NCBI GenBank assembly: GCA_022836615.1
Contig: MU405356.1
Span: forward strand, 31,585 to 95,584
Direction of reading: 5' to 3'
DNA from: Annulohypoxylon bovei var. microspora
Lineage: Eukaryota; Ascomycota; Sordariomycetes; Xylariales; Hypoxylaceae
Length of the DNA: 64,000 nt
The notes below the pieces were generated by a model. It was not told where the DNA came from and made no database searches. It was given only the letters and a program-made list of their open reading frames with translations. A program made the translations under genes and the position numbers. Position 1 is the stretch's first letter. Every line of letters starts with the position of its first letter. Below are positions 35,509 to 48,427 of the stretch, in pieces.

Positions 35509-38104
35509 GGACACAGTTTTATAGTCGCGACCGCAATCGCAACGTCTAGTGAAAAATAGCCGGTAGGGAGGAAAGGGAAAGAAAAGGAGAGGAAATCGTC
35601 GCAAGTGTAAATTTGATGGCTCGCGCCGGGCGAGGGCAGCACCAACGAAGAATAGTCAGGTGTTCGTGTTGCGCCTCGATCAGCAGAGATGCCACGAATA
35701 CCCGAAAGAAGCGATCGAATCGGTTGCGCCAGTTAAAAAAGGCCGGTGGCTGACGGTCGCACGTAAAAAGAGTCGGCTTAGTAGATGAAGGCCGGGGGGC
35801 ACATAGAACGGATTATTGACTTGAAACAATGATGAGGAAGAAAAAAATCAATGAGAATGGAGCGAATGAATAATATGTGTATTTTCTTTTCGCGATACGG
35901 AATAAAGCTTGGGAAGTTAGATGAATTTGGGTTTGGCTTTGTGGTCACTAAGAATCGGTAGAGAAAGTATAAGAGAGCTTGCCCTGCATGGACATTGAAA
36001 CCGCAACTTCCTAGTTGTACAGTAAAAGGTGGGAGACGCTGGGGTTTCAGAGGTCTGGTCTTTGGACAGGTACAGAGAAGGTACCTTGGTACTTCTAATT
36101 AATACCCCGACTGGCAGAGGTACTTGTGGCCGCTAGCCAGCCACCCCAGTTCTGCCCAGTTGTGCTTTGCATAGGGGGCATCTATGTATGTATGTAGGGG
36201 CGTCATCGTCCGTTTACTACAATTAGAGATGCGCTAAACGAAACCCTTGCCCCCCGTAATTTGACTCGATATTCACTTAGCCTGGAGAAACGATCGTCTA
36301 AGTGGTCGGGGTCGGGGTCGGGGTACAATACTTGAGATACATACCTAAATCTTGAATGTTTCTAGGTATTGTACAACATTAAACTTACTATAATAGCTTC
36401 ATTGTTCAAGTGTTGATATAGATTGACATACATGTAGTCATTTCACATAAATACCTACACGAGTAGGTATGCAAAGTAGTCATTTTAAATCTTATAGGTA
36501 TTGAAAGGCGCCAAGTTATACTCTGTCAGTCTGTTAAAGAGTAATAGTGTCACGGGAGCGAATGATCTCAAAAGCGGCACGAAGCTAAAAATTCATAAAA
36601 ACGCGATGTCGAGTTACAAAGAAGATCTTCAATGTATCTTACCGCATCTTGAAACCTTGAAACCCTCGTTGCCCTTATTGCCCTTCTTAGAAGAATTTTG
36701 GCTTAATTCTCTTGATAGACCCACAGCTATGAGGCTGTGTCACCCCCCTTGCAAGTTCCAACTCGCAGCAACACGTATGAGAGGTCCTCGACTGATCCGT
36801 CTCAAGCAACCAAGATACCTCGGCCTCCCAAGCCAAGTTCGAATACGGCATAGGTGTGCGGGTGGTGTACATATGTAGTATGGATGGAACTGGTTTCACA
36901 AAACAATCCACCTTCCCTGCTCCCTGTTTTTCGTCTGTTTGTTTCCTGTTCCTGGCGGTTGATCATCGCTAAATCCGATCGATCCCTACTTAGGTAGGTA
37001 CATATAGTACATCAATCACATTGTCCTTAGGTCTTTTCGAGGCTGTTAAAATGCCGATGGCTTTCTTGACTGTAGGTAGTACATAGCGTCTTCTACCGTA
37101 CATACCGGGCTAGTCCTCGTATTGCAGGATAGGATTTACAATGTGCTGACTGCAGACTTAGACGGCTTCGTTCATGATACGATAGACTAAGCCAACGTGC
37201 AAATTACAGATGACGACGCGTCTCCACCTATTTACATTCAAGCTCAATTTTTCTTCCCTTTTCTTACGCCTCATCCGAGCTATGATATCGATAACCACAA
37301 GGGCACTCCAAGGTTAGCTAGTAGTTAGTAATACTATCTTATAACCCATCTGTTATGAAAACAAGCGTAATATGTATTACTACAGACGCGCAAATGCATA
37401 ACTAGGCTCTTCGGGAAACTATCTCGGCCGATCTGAAGTACTGCAACATCTCTGGCACCTAGTTGACTCTGTTTAGGAGTCAAAACTAGGTAGAGCTGCC
37501 TACAACTCCGGCTTAAGCTACCTCCCTCCACAACACAATAGCAACATCCGTGACAAATATCTTCACCCTCTGTAGCCAGCCATATCACCGACCATGCCGT
37601 AAAACGCCTCCTATTATGATAGCCGTGATCCGAATTTCGTAAAAATTTTTCCCTTTCCGAAACTCCTCAATGTCCTCCATTCCTATGACCCTCCAGTACA
37701 GCGGTTACCTATTTTGCTGCGAAATGTAGATAGGCACCGCGGGTATCAAGAACGACGACACATTTGACGAAGAAAGAGAAAGTAACGGTTATCGTCAGAC
37801 CGCCGTGTTCACCGTGTGTTGTGTCGACGTTATTGCGGGGATCTTACGACTTGACCATTATCAAAGAAAACTTACCATCAGGAAAACCAATGCTGTCTTC
37901 CAGCACACCTCGGCACTGTATCTGTTAGTATTCCGAAATCGACTCATTTCTCGGCGGGGACGAAATCATGTATCTGTAAGTTGATTGCAAATGCGCAAAT
38001 TCGACACCAGCTCATTAGTGATCCGTCTAAATGCGCCGAATGTCGAAGGGGGAAAAAGACAGGGGTAAGGGGGGAGAGAGTAGGTTCAAAGGGTTCACAA
38101 AGGA
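35509..38104. other. Intergenic DNA, 2.6 kb
   Basis: NIPA promoter side and the 3' side of the acidic-protein gene. Short frames near 36501-36911 and 37334-37588 have no recognisable content. One G-rich hexamer repeat lies at 36304-36323. Confidence 0.55.
36304..36323. repeat. GGGGTC hexamer microsatellite
   Basis: Just over three tandem copies of GGGGTC on the plus strand. Four runs of G close together give some quadruplex potential. Confidence 0.7.
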
Positions 38105-41006
38105 TCAAGACGGACGACGACGCTTGAAATCTAAATTATGTTAGCAGATGATTTAGACGAATAGAACTCAGGTTTGCTATTTACCGTTCTGTCCACTTGC
38201 GCCATCGAGCAGGTCCGAGTTCGACCTGCGGCGCTTTCCGGATGACGGTGACACTTGTACCGCTGTTTTAGGAGCCGTAGTGGCCTCATCCTCATTGTCC
38301 GACTCCCACGTGATCTCGTCATCGACTGGCGTTTTGAGGTTCGTTGATACGTCTGAGGCGGGAGGCGGGCCGTCCTGACCTCCCTCAATCTCCTCTCCGT
38401 CGTCGTCTGAATAGTCGATCTCATCGTTGTCATCGCCGTTGAGCGTAACGGTAGCGCTAGTAACCTCGGAGTGGGCAGTATCGGCTAATTCGTTTGTCGG
38501 TGACGTATGCTGGTTCGAATCGCCATGTTCGACAGTGGTCATACCGTTAGACTCATCTTGAGCTGCATGTTCATGGTCTCGTGGAGATGCATTCGCTTGT
38601 TGATCTTCAAGGAAATATCGGTTAGTAATAATATCAAATGATCGTATTCCGGCCAGGGAGGTAGGGTGCTGAGCGGGTGGAACTATCGACCACTGAGAAG
38701 AGTTTCTGCTTTGATTTTGCTGCTCGATACCGGGAGTCGCTATAGCAGGGCTCCACAAGGTAGGTGCGTCTGACAGCGTGATATCGAGTTCGTCAAGAGA
38801 AAGCTCAAAGCACTCTTGACACTGGCAGTTAAACCGTCCAGTGTGATTGAAAAATGAAGAAAAATGTAAAGGACTGAAAGAAGGATGTGATTTACCCTGC
38901 TTCACTGAAGAGAGATCCAATTCGTCATCGGAGAAGTCAATCGCTTCTGCACTACCATCAACGTCTGCGCCTGTGTTCTCTTCGGTGTTCTCTTCTGTGT
39001 TCTGTTTGGTAATCTCTTCGGATTTCTCGGCTTGTTCGTCTAGTCCTTCTGGATCTTCGGTATTCACCTCTACAACTGGTGTATGAACCGAAGGCGATTT
39101 TGAGCCCACATGTTCTTCTACCTCGTCTTCATCGTGCTCCTCGGCATCATCTTCCACAGGGTCATTCTCTTCATAGTCATAGGAAGCTTCACCTTCCTCA
39201 CCCTGGGCTGGCGAGTTAGAACCATTCCTGGTCTCATCTTCTTCATCTTCGGGCGAGACGTATGGGCTCTGGCTTTCGGAGCCGTCGGCTTGCTCGTCGT
39301 GGACCGGTGTCGCTTCTCGATAAACGGCAATTTCGGAGAGGCCACGACCTGAGCTTGCGCTATCTAGGAGAGCCATAAGGCGCTGACGGCAATTAGGTCT
39401 TACCACAAGATACATGTAAAGACACGGTGCTAATTCTGATCCGTCGTTTTTGGCAAGTCTATCATAGAGACTAAGAATATCACCAAATGTGAATTCTTCA
39501 AGCATATCGCTTGTGGAGGACTAGGATGCGGTTAGCTCTAGCGAACTCAACGTGAGATTAGGAGTTGGAAAATACCTCAGAAAATTCTAGTCCTAGTCCA
39601 TCGATATGCATCACCAGTTCGTCGAGGACAGATACTTCATCTGCAATGATTTCTCGCAGATTTGACAAGAATTGACCCAAAGGAAGTTCCATGGCTGACA
39701 TGTCACGCAAAAAGTACTGGTTAGGATCATCGTCTTCGGACTTAGCAAAGAGCCTGTAATCCGTTTGGCCATATGAAATGTACATCTCGTGGCGTGTAGC
39801 GATGGAAAGCGGATGCTCTACATGGACTGTGCCGGTATGGGAGATTTGTTCATCTTGGTTGGCACTAGCTGCTTCGTGGTCCTCGTTTTCAGGATCATAA
39901 TAATCAGACCGACTATGTGTCTCGTTGACATCATGGGCTTTGTCCTCTCCCTGGCTAGGAGATTGAACAGACTCTGGGTCATTGGTGGACTCAATATACG
40001 GGTCACCACCTAGCTGTTGTTCAGAACCCTCGAAGCTAGACAGATCATGTGGGCCAGTCTGGTCTTCTTGTTGGTCCAAATGCCCGCTCACTGATCCATG
40101 ACCCGAAGCCACGGATGTGGAGAGCTTTTCTTCATGTTCAGGGACATCATCACCCTGATTGTGTCCAGTCTCGGGCAGGTCATTGTGGCCAGCTTGATAT
40201 TGCTCATCTTCTTGAGCATCGCGAGTAGTATTACCTTGGCTAGCATCCCCATTTGATTGGATATCATTATGGTTATCCTGCGAATCATCTTTACTGAGGA
40301 CAGATTCCTCCGCAGGCTGTTGGGGGGTGAGATCATCAAAGATAGCGTTTTGCTGTTCATTAATCGCATCTCGGACTATGTCTTCTGGGCCATCATTGTC
40401 GTTACCACCAATGCTAGGAGCTTTCGTGTCATCTCTAGTCTCGGATAACCCAAAATCTTGGGTATTTATACCCTCTGCAGGAACTGCACTATCCTCAGGC
40501 GGGAGGTTACTTGCTGCGTCGAGGGCGTCAACATCAGTTTGCGCCAGTCCCATACCGTTGGCGTTGCTAATAGGGTAGGCCGACGTCTCTAACCAGCTGG
40601 CTTCACCGTCACCAACATTCACTGTAGTAGAGTTGTTTACATCAGTATCCTCAGCATAGTCGATCTCGACAACACTTTCGAGGGTCTCCCCATGGGAAAC
40701 ACTGTGTTGCCATATATTCTCGTCGGGGTCACCAAGATCGATCTCGATGTCGTTAACGGTCGTAGTCGCCTCGTTTCGCTCGGTATCATCAGCGTCAATC
40801 ATGCCATACGATGCGTCATCTCCTTCTGCCATCAACTCATCTCTCGTATCAGTATTGAAATTCTGCATCTCCTGGACTTGGTCAAAATCTGCAAGTTCTA
40901 GGTCTTCATCAGGCTGCCCGACCGCGAAATCGAGGTCTATGTCAATGTCTTCTCCGAACCCGGCGTGACCAAAATCGGTCGTGATCTCCATCTCCTCTCC
41001 AGGCAT
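38105..41006 (-). CDS. Large acidic fungal protein of unknown function
   Basis: Exons on the minus strand are 41006-39576, 39520-38185 and 38130-38105, giving 930 aa; introns are 55 and 54 bp. I do not recognise the family. The N-terminal approximately 400 residues and the C-terminal approximately 350 are low-complexity and rich in Asp, Glu, Ser and Gln, hence probably disordered. Between them (about residues 400-535) lies the only ordered-looking part, with HEMYISYGQTDYRLFAKSED, NQYFLRDMSAMELPLGQFL, LEEFTFGDILSLYDRLAKND and YLVVRPNCRQRLMALLDSA. The protein ends in a basic tail, DFKRRRPS, on a 26-nt exon, which could act as a nuclear signal (inference). An 81-nt segment, 38815-38895, looks like another, in-frame intron; removing it would shorten the product to 903 aa. 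The start ATG is the first of the open frame. Confidence 0.75.
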
Positions 41007-42428
41007 TGCAGCAGATCGCCTAAATTGGCGAAACTGGCCAGAAGGAAATGTGAGACAGTGATTGGGATATATGCGCCAAAAGATAATATTATCTTTTGGA
41101 TGGGTTAGATTGATAAACCAGGTAAAGTACCTGATAGGTATTAAAGGGTTTCTAGTAGGAAAATAATAAAGGTAAAGGTCCTAAGAGGGCGAGTAATGCG
41201 TGGTCGATAATCAATGAAAAAGGGTTCATTAAACAAAGCGGCTGAAGGGGCGGGAGTAAAGGATATCTACTTCTGGGAGAGAAGTGAGAGGTTTCCACTT
41301 GTTCAATATTCAGCGGTGCCCTCTTCAGGTTCGGAATCGCGCCCTGCAATTGCTATGTACGTGCAATCCTAATGGTGCGACCGTAACAGGTAGAAGTGTG
41401 ATAAAAGTCTAGTAGTAAATCCCACTAGTTTTTAACACTTTACGTGATTCTGTCGTTGTCTGTCGTCGGTTGGTCGATTATGGATTAAGTGTGAAAGGTA
41501 CAGGTGTTAGGTCGGGAGGGGAATACAAAGGAATCATTTGTAGTAACCGAGAATTCAGCTGCGAAAATTCCGATGTCGTAAAGTGGTGACGGACGCGTCG
41601 TGAAGCGGATTACGAGGAGGTGGGTAGGTTGGAAAATGGCGAAATTACGTCAAATTGATCTAATAGATTGAGGTCGCGATCAAAAAATGACACCTTGGTC
41701 GACTTCGTGGATATGATGAACTGTAGTAGCAGTTCTTGAATTATAAATGTACCAGAGGTTACCAAGGCTGTTGTTGGTCGTTGTGGAGGAAGTAGGCGCG
41801 GATTAGGCAACGTGGGTAAAGTCGCATGAAACCGAAAGAGGCCTCAACTGATATATTACGCACGTGGAAGGATTGTAGAACGATTTTGGAAGGATATGAA
41901 AAGTTTGAGGTGTCTCAAATGAAACAAGATGGGAGAACAAGTTAAATTTTGATGGAATGAGGGTTGAAGATGAAAGGTGAAAGTCAAAAGTTGAATTCAA
42001 TGTAAATGTGAAGCACCTAGATGGTCATCATTCAATATGCTTTGGGGCTAAAATAAGTTAGAAATAAGATCCAAGGTTAGCGGGATATTAAGTATTAACC
42101 CTGCAGCTGCCTTGGTCTACCTAGTACTTAGCACATCCCCACCTGCCCACAAGGTTACTGCCACTCAAATCTACTACAATCTAAAGTACCTAGGTACGAA
42201 CGGATAAACGTCGGATACAGGCAGAAGCAGTCTGGCCAACTCGAACATGTGGCTTGACAGGGGGCTAGTGCAACTTATCCAAGCACCACATTTTCGAAGG
42301 TGAATTGGCTTCATCTTAGGAACAGCTGCTAGCCTCAGAGCAATAGATAACTTCCCTTTCGCGGGACAACTCGATCTCTCATTCAGTTCTCTTCTTTCTT
42401 CTGAAGCTGCGCTTCAAATACGTACAAA
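41007..42428. other. Intergenic DNA with divergent promoters
   Basis: 1.4 kb between the starts of the acidic-protein gene (minus) and coatomer delta (plus). One TACCTAGGTA palindrome at 42187-42196. Minus-strand frames at 41152-42000 are short and featureless. Confidence 0.55.
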
Positions 42429-44181
42429 ATGGTAATATTTTGCCCCAATACTATAACCAGATTCGCTAATATTTTAACTTACACCAGGTCGTCTTAGCCG
42501 CATCCATCTGCACTCGAGGCGGGAAAGCTGTCCTCTCGAGGCAGTTCCGTGAGATGCCCAGATCGCGAATCGAAGCACTTCTAGCATCCTTCCCCAAGCT
42601 CGCCGACTCTGGAACCCAACACACCACCGTCGAGCAGGACAATGTTCGCTTCGTCTACCAACCGCTCGACGAGCTATACATGGTTCTCATTACCAACCGC
42701 CAGTCCAACATCTTGCAGGATATCGACTCTCTTCACCTGTTTGCCCAAGTGGTCACTAGCACGTGCAGAACCTTAGATGAGCGAGAAATTGTTAAGAACG
42801 CCTACGAATTACTTAGCGCCTTCGACGAATTGGTTTCCCTTGGCTATAGGGAAAATCTTACTATCAGCCAGATCAAGACCTTCTTAGAAATGGAAAGTCA
42901 CGAGGAGCGTATCCAGGAGATCATTGCACGGGTATGTAGTTTTTCTGCGAGTATTAATCGCTACTTTACTAACACCCGTATAGAACAAGGAACTAGAAGC
43001 TACTGAAGAGCGCAAGCGAAAGGCCAAGCAACTGGAGTTGCAACGAAAGGAGTCCGCGAGAAGTGGCCGCCCTGGCGCTCCTCGAACGCCGGTGTATCCG
43101 ACTTATACCCCCCCTACCCGGCCTACGCCCGTAGACACCTATGACACCTACGAGGCTGAGAAGAACAAGTCACACAAGTATGAAAGACAATGGCCACAGA
43201 AGGATTGAGACGAGGCTAACAAGAACACAGGACGACCGTGATGAAGGGTAAGGGAATGCAGCTGGGCAAGAAATCGAAAACTACGGATATGTTCGAGCGC
43301 GTCCGAGGAGACATGGGAGCCGAAGTAGACGAGTCACCGCTAGTACCATCTGCCCCTGCCCCAGTTGCCGAACCCGCCGCTTCACGGATTTCTTCCACTT
43401 TAGATCGTGACGCAATCCACATCACCATTAACGAGTCTATTACTGCGAAACTATCAAGGGAAGGCTCGCTCAACTCTCTGGCTGTCAGTGGCGATCTAAG
43501 TCTCAAGGTCTCGGATCCCAGCTTGACCAAGATAAAACTCGACCTTGCAGCAAATGCATCCCACGGCGTTCAATTCCGTACTCATCCCAACGTTGACCGT
43601 GGCCTCTTCACAAGCTCTAAAGTCATCCAGATGAGCAACGTAGCGCGTGGTTTCCCAGTTAATAACGCTGTTGGTGTTCTAAGATGGCGAGCCACGCCAA
43701 AAACGGATGATACGAGTGCTTTACCCATTAGCTTCACAGTTTGGGTGAACAAGGGCTCAGGAGGCAACTTCACAATCACAGTCGAGTATGAGCTTACCGG
43801 AGGTGACACACTGAAAGACGTTGCCGTGGTCATTCCTTACGCCACAAGCGAGCCGTCTGTGTCTAGCTTTGATGCTACCTACGAAGTATCAGGAGATAGC
43901 CTCGAATGGACTATTGGTACGATTGGTGACGATAATCCTAATGGCTCGTTCGAATTCGATGCCCAGGCGGACGATGAGAACGAGTTTTTCCCCATGCAAG
44001 TCCGGTTCTCAAAGACGACTCCCTTTATCGATGTCGACGTAAGTTTCTTTCCCTCGTCCCAAGTAGTTCGTTGTGTTAATATTTATTATAGGTCACATCA
44101 GTATCGTTGATAGAGGAGAATGAAGAGGTGACATTCTCTAAGGATGTCCGATCTGTAGCCGATTCCTATTTGGTCGAGTAG
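42429..44181 (+). CDS. RET2: Coatomer delta subunit (delta-COP)
   Basis: Subunit of the COPI coat for Golgi-to-ER retrograde traffic. Five exons: 42429-42431, 42488-42931, 42984-43177, 43231-44038, 44092-44181, giving 512 aa, the normal family length. The first exon is the ATG alone; the reading then continues VVLAASICTRGGKAVLSRQF, the start of the longin domain (through about residue 140, with FVYQPLDELYMVLITNRQSN). A charged linker (EERKRKAKQLELQRKE) and a Pro/Thr-rich segment lead to the mu-homology domain from about residue 270 (VNDAVGVLRWR-like NNAVGVLRWRATPKTDD). It ends VADSYLVE. The ATG-only exon is supported by GTAATA..CACCAG splice sites and by the conserved MVVLAASI start of the family. 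Confidence 0.95.
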
Positions 44182-44767
44182 AAGCGCTCTTGGATGGGTA
44201 CTCATGAGTCTAGTATGAAACAACGGCCGCTAAAAGGAGTTGTGATGTGATGTTATATAGAGGGATGGTCTAAATAGAGCATGCTCCTAGTAATGGATTG
44301 TGAATAATGATAAATGTGTCATCCATATTGAATTTGATATGTTGAGGCTTTCTATTTACTGCCTACCTAGTTAGAAATGGTCCCTAGTCTATTACCATAT
44401 CCAATAGCTACTACGAGTTAAATGTTGAAAATGCATACAACACTACAGTTGTGAGATATGGGAATGGAAATAATACCGTATTGGATACTGTGATACCGCG
44501 ATACCGTTATTTATGGGAAATTTAGCGGTGAACTTGCTAAATTTAGCGCACTGTACCTTCTGTACCTTCTGTAAACTCTGGCAAAATCGCGAGACGGCGC
44601 GGCGTAAAAGACGGCAATCACCACCACACAAGTGGAATTCTTAGACCTAGAAAGTAACAACATTAAACAACATTAAACAACAATATAACCGAATTCGATT
44701 CATGTAAGATGCACAATGATTAGCAGCTTACCGGATACTTTTGAAGTCCTTACTCTTGAGAGTAACC
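44182..44767. other. Intergenic DNA between delta-COP and APC4
   Basis: 3' region of delta-COP and the promoter of APC4. Contains small direct repeats, AAATTTAGCG twice near 44517-44548, TGTACCTTC twice near 44553-44570 and AACATTAAAC twice near 44660-44680. Confidence 0.55.
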
Positions 44768-47444
44768 ATGACTGAACCGATTAAACTCACGCTCCTCAGC
44801 GAATCACGACTCGATCCCAGGCTGCATAATGGTCTTCTCACTTATAACCCTAGCATCGAACTCTTCGCCGGCGCGGCTGGGTCAAAGACTCTCCAGATTT
44901 GGCGATCAAATAGCCAAGTCGTGACCAAAAGTAGCCAGCGTGGCGAACGGGATAGCGTCGAAGCTCTCTGCTGGAAAGCCGATGGTAAGTTGTGGTTGTC
45001 CACAAGCCGGGGTATAGTGACGGCCCATAACTGACGAGCCCCAGGTCAATTCCTCGCCGTTGGGTGGAGTGATGGGGTAGTGAGGTTGATGGGTTTGGAG
45101 ACCAATAAGGCCGTCCACCAGATGCCAATATGCGAGGCTGGCAAGTCTCGGATCACCTGTATTGGCTGGGGACGCAACAATGCTGGAAGACGCCCAAATC
45201 TAGCCTGTACATCTTCATCTTTACCCTTAGAAGATGTCGTCTCTTCAGGACTATTCCCAAGCGGTAAAAAAGCTGTCGTGGACCTTCCTCGAGAGCTTAC
45301 ATTTCTTGAAGTCGAGACCGCTCTACCAAAGCTTAGTCCTTTACCTGCATCAGGAGGTTCGGGGTAGGGTGCGATATAACACCTATCATGGTCGATCACT
45401 AACTGGTTTTTAGTGATGACTCGTTCGTATTTACAACCAGGACGTCGTTAGAGTTTCTATTCCAGCCCTTCGCTCCTCATGATAGCGATAAAGTCGACGT
45501 CATGATTGTGGGCACCAATGATGGGCAAATACACGTCAGTATCTACGACTCATTTGTCATTGGGGCATTCAACTATACTCTACCGCAGCCTTCCGGGAGA
45601 AATGCCCCCTTGCAGCTGCACCATCATGCTTCTCACCCAGACTTATCGACACACATTCTAGTTTTCAAACCCTCCGGAGACGACAAGGCATCAACTATGT
45701 ATCTCGTTCCCATGGATTTGACCTTCATCCATTCCTCGCCAGAGAACCTATCCTTGCTAGCTTCCAAGACTACGACTCTACAAAAGCTACTAAGATACGT
45801 TAAGCAGGTACAGATGCACATGATACATGAGTGGCAGTCGACTCGGGAGCTCCCAACTCGTTTTTTGAATAGTATAAATGAGACGCTACGAGAATCGGGA
45901 AATTACGGCGAAATGACAATTGGACAGGCGCTATACCACTCAGTTGTAACAGGTCACACATTTCCGGAAGTTCGAGAATGGTTGGTTGACCAGTTAGCGG
46001 AGCGAGTAAGTGTACCCCTATTTCTGTAGCGTCCTTTGAGTCTCACGCAGGTTAACAATTCACTATAGGGCCACAAACGCTGGGATAAGGCTGTCGTATC
46101 AGGACTCCAGGCGCTCCGCGGTCTTGTCCATGAGAATTTCCTTCCGGCGCTGGAGCGTATCGGTATTATTCTCAGCCGTCTCCTCGGCATTGCGCGATTC
46201 CACGAGTCGAAGGCCGAGACTGGCTTTACCGGCGCGCAGATTACTAGAGTTATGGACATTGTATCTTGTTTGATGCTCGTAGGAAACAAGATCCTCTTAG
46301 TCGTCATGGAAGAGCTAGAGCTATTCCAGAGTTTCTCAATTTGGCTCCGTCACGAGATCGATAGGCTCGCATCTTCGTCGTCGACAGATGAGCTAACAGA
46401 GAAAGAGGCGACGATGGAACATGGGAAGATTCTAGCCTACATCCAGCAATACATGCCTGCTAGTCCCTTGAGATATCATCTCAGTAACGTCCCCGCGGAT
46501 AACTCGAAGGGCGGTCGCCAGCAGGCTGAAGGTGGAAGCTCTCTATTAGAACTGCTTAGCAAGCAGCTCAAGAAGCAAGATACCGGGCAGCCTGATGAAA
46601 GCGTATTCTCACAGGTCGAATTTCTGTGTGGATATTTGGATAGCAAGGCTGATGCTATCTTCGAAGGCATCGCCGAGGCCGAAAAACGGAGCGTGCGGTT
46701 TGGTCAGCCAACCACTCTCTCATTAGAGTCTAGCATCTCTATGATCGATGTCACGATGTCTATAATTCCTAATTCTGTAAGGTTTCTAATATCTACTTGT
46801 TACATCTGATTCAATGCTGACCCATATGCTTTAGGATGCGCCTCAGGCGGTAACGTACACAGCTCTTACAACGGAGAAGAAAGAGCGCACTAGTATGAAC
46901 CGCTCATTAATAGCTATCCTAGGCTGATACTAACTTCTCTGATAGTGTACATATTTCGAACGACCATGAGCGTGCTCAATGGAATCAGTGGCTCTGTCAA
47001 GACCGAGGTTTCCTGCATGGACCTCGGTGATGGGACAGTGCTTAATCTAAAATTCCTAAATAACAACAGCCTACTCGTCCTATGGGCCCCCAAGAGTAAT
47101 TGTTAATCATGTACTCGATATTCAATCACCGCTAACTTCTACCAGACCACCTACCGCGGATTCTCAGAATACCGCACAAATCCGACGAATTGGGCTATCA
47201 ACCATACAACTCCGAGACTAATGTAACTCCTCACGTATTGAGTAATGCTCAAGTTGCCAGCCTATTCCTAAGCATACCAGTGCCCTATGAACCAAGCTTT
47301 GTGCCGGCACTCATGGAGGTCAGGGAGGCTAGCTCCGATCGTGGCAAGATACCGCCGAGAGTCTGTTTACTTGGGAACGACTTACAGACCTATAAAGTCT
47401 TCGCTCTGCCGGGGGACGAATTTGGAGGGGTTGCAAAAAACTAG
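44768..47444 (+). CDS. APC4: Anaphase-promoting complex subunit 4
   Basis: Scaffold subunit of the APC/C ubiquitin ligase. Seven exons: 44768-44984, 45045-45363, 45414-46005, 46069-46776, 46835-46892, 46946-47095, 47146-47444, giving 780 aa with all joins in frame. The N-terminal WD40-like region includes SVEALCWKADGQFLAVGWSD, which is split by intron 1, and GVVRLMGLETNKAVHQ. The APC4 long helical domain follows (QLAERGHKRWDKAVVSGLQA, ENFLPALERIGIILSRLLG, FSQVEFLCGYLDSKADAIFE). The C-terminal part returns to beta structure (NNNSLLVLWAPKNHLPRILR). I chose the ATG at 44768 because it gives the family-like start MTEPIKL; there is no ATG earlier in this open frame. Confidence 0.92.
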
Positions 47445-48427
47445 GATGAGACGGCGCAAGGAAGAGATATGTGGTTGTACATATTTGGCAGTGCCTCGCT
47501 CTGCGTAGATACAGACAATTGCCTATTCATGAACGACGAATCGTGATGTCGGCCAATATAATAGACTAGTTCATGATTTAATTGACAATGGGCTGATGAT
47601 CAATGGACTACTCGATTTCTACGACTTGAAGCCATTAGATTCATCTAATACGTATTCCTCCTGTAGTTATTGGATTGATGATTTCTCTGTTACGCATTTA
47701 GCCTCCGCGCGCACACTTCGTCTGCTAGATTTTAAATTCGCCTTTTTAATCTGCGGTCAAGGTATCGTATATAAATCTAAACAATAGCCCCAACTATCAC
47801 ATACGACCATAGGACTTAGAAAGCTCGGGATCCCGTCCGCTCTCCCATAGATAAGCTAGGTACCGCCGGATTAGTAGTTGGGTCGGTGACGACCAGCGAA
47901 TCCCTGGTGTTGTATGTTTTAATATTTTTTTACGTTATATTCATACCGTATTGAGATGGACTTATCAATGAACATATTCTTTTTATATAATTGCTTGGGT
48001 TGAGTATGGATATAGTTAACTTCGTACCTAAGGTACAGAAATAATTGACGGATTTTTGACGATGCAGGATAGGGAGCGATAAATGTAAATACAGTATGCT
48101 TCAATTATATACACTGTAATGTAAGCACAACCGATACAGCGCTGGATCTCCTCAATTAGTTAAGATCCAACATAATGTTTGATTTATAGTACCTAGCTGA
48201 CTGGCATTCGTAGAGCCTTTCAATCACTAGGTGGAAGAAGAAGGGAGATGGCTAAAAGCCGAAGAGTACGTCGTCAGGTCACAAGCAAGAAACAAGAAAT
48301 CAAAAGACGTTTACGAAGTAATGTATGGCAACGAAAACTATTCATTAATTATTGAAACTCGAATTCTAACGTCTGAGAAATATGTTAGGAATGCGAGATA
48401 TGCCGGAAAATACGCTCCCTCTTAATA
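47445..48427. other. Intergenic DNA before the HET gene
   Basis: Mostly AT-rich. A 64-codon frame, 48231-48425, ends two bases before the HET start codon; it has no recognised domain and could be an upstream ORF or chance. Confidence 0.5.
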
